In this document: in pieces, positions 20,002 to 22,285 of the stretch
Numbering within the stretch: position 1 is the stretch's first letter
How the letters are laid out: each line of letters begins with the position of its first letter
Source of the DNA: Candidatus Cryptobacteroides faecihippi
Lineage (GTDB): Bacteria > Bacteroidota > Bacteroidia > Bacteroidales > UBA932
Assembly (NCBI GenBank): GCA_018066065.1
Contig: JAGHSC010000127.1
Location: 1 to 22,285, forward strand
Reading direction: 5' to 3'
DNA: 22,285 nucleotides
Position numbers and translations under genes: made by a program
The notes under the pieces: generated by a model
Database searches by the model: none
The model's input: the letters and a program-made list of their open reading frames with translations, nothing else
What the model was told of the DNA's origin: nothing

Positions 20002-22017
20002 ATGATACCACAGGAAACAACCCAGAGGATTCTCGACACTGCCCGTGTCGAGGACGTCGTCGGCGACTTCGTCTCCCTCCGCAGGAGAGGAGCCGACCTT
20101 TGGGGCTGCTGTCCTTTCCACAACGAAAAGACCCCTTCCTTCCACGTCGAGCCTGCAAAGGGGCGCTACTACTGCTTCGGCTGCCACAAGGGTGGCTCCG
20201 CGGTAGGATTCATCATGGAACACGAGCGCCTTTCCTACGCCGATGCGCTCAGGTATCTTGCCAGGAAGTATCACATCGAGATCCAGGAAAAGGAGGAGAC
20301 GGCCGAGGACCTTGCAAGGCGCCAGCGCAGCGAAAGCCTCCTGCTTGTCTCCGAATACGCATCCAAGTTCTTCCAGGAACAGCTCGGCACCCCTGAAGGG
20401 CGCTCCGTCGGACTTGCGTACTTCCACTCCAGGGGACTGACTGACGAAACCATAGCGAAATACGGTCTTGGATGGGCTCCGACCGGGAGGACATCCTTCA
20501 CCACCAAGGCGATTGAAGCCGGCTACAAGGGAGAGTATCTCCTCGAGACCGGTCTCTGCGCCGAATCCGAGCCTGACCACGAGATCAAGGACAGGTTCTA
20601 CGAGAGGGTTGTGTTCCCGATCCATTCCCTCAGCGGACGCGTCATCGCGTTCGGAGCCAGGACGCTCAAGTCGAAGGTCGAGGGAAAGCCGTATGCCAAG
20701 TACGTCAACTCGAAGGAGTCCGAGATCTATGTCAAGAAGAAGTCGCTCTACGGCATCTGGTTCGCCAAGTCCGAGATCGCGAAGAAGGACAAGTGCTACC
20801 TCGTCGAAGGCTACCTCGACGTCCTGTCGATGCACCAGCTGGGCATCTGCAATGTGGTCGCATCCAGCGGAACCGCCCTCACCGAGGGCCAGATCGCACT
20901 GATCAAGAGGTTCACCGACAATGTCACCATCATGTACGATGGCGACTCCGCAGGCATCCATGCCGCCCTTCGAGGAATCGACATGTTCCTGAAGGAGGGA
21001 ATGAATGTCAAGGTGGTCCTCATCCCTGACGGGGACGACCCGGACTCATATTCAAGAAAGCATACCCTTGCCGAGGTGGAGGAATTCCTCCAGTCCTCGG
21101 AAGTCGATTTCGTCGATTTCAAGGCATCGCTGCTTCTCCAGGGCTCCGAAGGGGACCCTCTTGCCAGGGCCAATGCCATCAACGACATCGCCGACACGGT
21201 GGCCCTCATCCCTGACTCCGTCAAGAGGAGCGTCTACATGGAGTTCCTCTCCAACAAGCTCAGGATCGGCATCGACGCTCTCGAGAGCAGGGTGTCCACA
21301 ACCAGGTCCAAGGCAGCCATGTCCAGGCCGAGACCGCAGGAACCCGTTCCGGGGGAGGTCGGCAGCCTTGCTCCTGACATCAATCCTCCGATTGGGGAAG
21401 CCGCCCCGGCAGTGCAGCTTACCGGCCTGGATGCCATGGAGGAAGACAGGGTGATGGGACAGGCTGAGCGTGACCTGCTCAACTTCATCCTCACGAATGG
21501 CACCGAAGTGCTGGAGTTCCAGAGGGACTCGGAGTTCTTCGTGGACTCCGAAGAGGACAGGCAGACGGTCTTCGACTTCATCTCGCAGGCCCTCGAGGAA
21601 GATGCAACCACGTTTGCGAACTCAGTCTACAGGAAGGTTTTCGATGAATATTCAAACCTCTACTATGAGGGCTACGAGCAGGATCAGATCGTCAAGAGGC
21701 TGATGGATGGAGAGGACAGGCAGGTTGCCTTTGTGGCTGATACCCTGTCCACCGACGAGCGTTACGACTTGTCGATAAAGGGGCTCAGGGAGTCGATGAT
21801 GAACAAGGGTTCATGGCTTACCAAGTACGTCCCGAAGGCCGTCCTCGTGTTCCAGAGCTGCCGCCTGGAGAACAAGAGGCTTGAGATTGCATCAAGGCTC
21901 AGCGAGGCTGAAGGCAAGGGCGCCGTCGAAGAACTTAAAGGCATCTGCATCGAAATGATGGAGGTGCAGAAGATGATCAAGGCCGTAAAGGTCAAATTGG
22001 GAAGAGAAAAAAACTGA
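20002..22017 (+). CDS. dnaG: DNA primase DnaG
   Basis: DnaG makes RNA primers for the replication fork and is recruited by DnaB. The 671 residues show the CHC2 zinc finger (Cys37, His40, Cys58, Cys61; CPFHNEKTPSFHV...YYCFGC). The RNA polymerase core includes ERVVFPIHSLSGRVIAFGAR (201-220) and YAKYVNS (231-237). The TOPRIM residues are LVEGYLDV with Glu269, MYDGDSAG (311-318) and PDGDDPD (342-348). A low-complexity Pro/Ala/Arg linker lies at about 430-475, and the helical helicase-binding C-terminus follows. The start ATG lies 13 bp after DUF308, and the stop is 8 bp before metG. Nothing is missing from the active site. Confidence 0.97.
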   Translation: MIPQETTQRILDTARVEDVVGDFVSLRRRGADLWGCCPFHNEKTPSFHVEPAKGRYYCFGCHKGGSAVGFIMEHERLSYADALRYLARKYHIEIQEKEETAEDLARRQRSESLLLVSEYASKFFQEQLGTPEGRSVGLAYFHSRGLTDETIAKYGLGWAPTGRTSFTTKAIEAGYKGEYLLETGLCAESEPDHEIKDRFYERVVFPIHSLSGRVIAFGARTLKSKVEGKPYAKYVNSKESEIYVKKKSLYGIWFAKSEIAKKDKCYLVEGYLDVLSMHQLGICNVVASSGTALTEGQIALIKRFTDNVTIMYDGDSAGIHAALRGIDMFLKEGMNVKVVLIPDGDDPDSYSRKHTLAEVEEFLQSSEVDFVDFKASLLLQGSEGDPLARANAINDIADTVALIPDSVKRSVYMEFLSNKLRIGIDALESRVSTTRSKAAMSRPRPQEPVPGEVGSLAPDINPPIGEAAPAVQLTGLDAMEEDRVMGQAERDLLNFILTNGTEVLEFQRDSEFFVDSEEDRQTVFDFISQALEEDATTFANSVYRKVFDEYSNLYYEGYEQDQIVKRLMDGEDRQVAFVADTLSTDERYDLSIKGLRESMMNKGSWLTKYVPKAVLVFQSCRLENKRLEIASRLSEAEGKGAVEELKGICIEMMEVQKMIKAVKVKLGREKN

Positions 22018-22025
22018 TAGAAGAT

Positions 22026-22285
22026 ATGGACAAGAATTTCAAAAGAACATTGGTGACCTGTGCGCTCCCTTATGCGAACGGTCCAGTACACATCGGCCAT
22101 CTTGCCGGTGTCTATGTGCCTGCAGACATCTATGTAAGGTATCTGAGGATGCGTGGCGAGGATGTACTCTACATCTGCGGATCGGATGAGCATGGAGTTC
22201 CGATCACGATCAAGGCCCGCAGCCAGGGCGTGACCCCGCAGGACATCGTGGACAAGTACCACAGGATCATCAAGGATTCTTTCAC
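22026..22285 (+). CDS. metG: Methionyl-tRNA synthetase, N-terminal part (3' end outside window)
   Basis: The enzyme charges tRNA-Met in the cytosol. The ATG at 22026 opens a frame that runs off the right edge (86 codons seen of roughly 680 expected). It reads MDKNFKRTLVTCALPYANGPVHIGHLAG (given in parts: TLVTCALPYANG, then the class I signature HIGH at about residues 22-25), followed by YVPADIYVRYLRMRG and YICGSDEHGVPI. The last segment carries the Asp-Glu-His residues of the methionine pocket. It follows dnaG by 8 bp and is probably cotranscribed with it. No Shine-Dalgarno is evident. Confidence 0.96.
   Translation, partial: MDKNFKRTLVTCALPYANGPVHIGHLAGVYVPADIYVRYLRMRGEDVLYICGSDEHGVPITIKARSQGVTPQDIVDKYHRIIKDSF

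Noticed and set aside
19903..20961. 352-codon minus-strand open frame opposite DUF308 and dnaG
   Set aside because: Both underlying genes are secure. The reading is compositionally a shadow with no recognisable domain.

Overview
The window looks like a chromosomal stretch of a moderately GC-rich member of the Bacteroidota, most likely Bacteroidales. The evidence is: Bacteroidota-type promoters (-7 boxes of the form TAnnTTTG, several with a TTTG or TTG about 19-20 bp upstream), almost no Shine-Dalgarno sequences, a bS16 protein with a long Ala/Glu tail, a long RecQ with an extra C-terminal domain, a Lys-type 3-phosphoglycerate dehydrogenase, and the families DUF3127, DUF1015 and DUF2490. The taxon is inferred from these traits and was not searched. 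No insertion sequence, prophage, integrase or CRISPR array was seen, so the region is mainly core housekeeping DNA with a few accessory modules.

Layout. Positions 1-1375 (+) hold the 3' part of dapF and a DUF975 membrane protein. Positions 1368-2445 (-) hold rpsP-rimM. Positions 2549-2722 (+) are a complete single-gene unit: promoter, tRNA-Leu(GAG), terminator. It is followed by a secreted right-handed beta-helix protein (GH141-like) whose signal peptide lies in another frame from the body, which indicates a single-base frameshift near 2831. Positions 4654-10227 (-) carry yigZ, pyrB, serC, serA, a DUF1015 protein and a cyclophilin; the last four genes are packed within a few bases of each other. 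Positions 10353-11812 (+) carry a pRiA4b ORF-3-like protein coupled to miaA. Positions 11809-13076 (-) carry an FKBP lipoprotein and a DUF3127 OB-fold protein with an SSB-like tip. Positions 13241-15454 (+) are recQ.

Positions 15476-19289 (-) form a five-gene run in this transcription order: PHP phosphoesterase, secreted repeat protein, VTC-type polyphosphate polymerase domain, DUF4956 membrane protein, DUF2490 outer-membrane barrel. This is the best candidate here for an incompletely described system: a cytosolic polyphosphate-type polymerase encoded next to an inner-membrane protein, an exported protein and an outer-membrane protein. Positions 19350-22285 (+) hold a DUF308 membrane protein, dnaG and the 5' end of metG.

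Functional links. serC and serA supply two of the three steps to serine, and no serB is nearby; the DUF1015 gene directly behind them may act on serine or phosphoserine. The DUF3127 protein, RecQ and DnaG point to possible links in DNA metabolism. Four convergent gene pairs overlap or nearly touch, which leaves no room for ordinary terminators between them. Two divergent pairs (yigZ with the pRiA4b-like gene, and PHP with DUF308) have closely packed back-to-back promoters. There is no gene-free stretch longer than about 300 bases.
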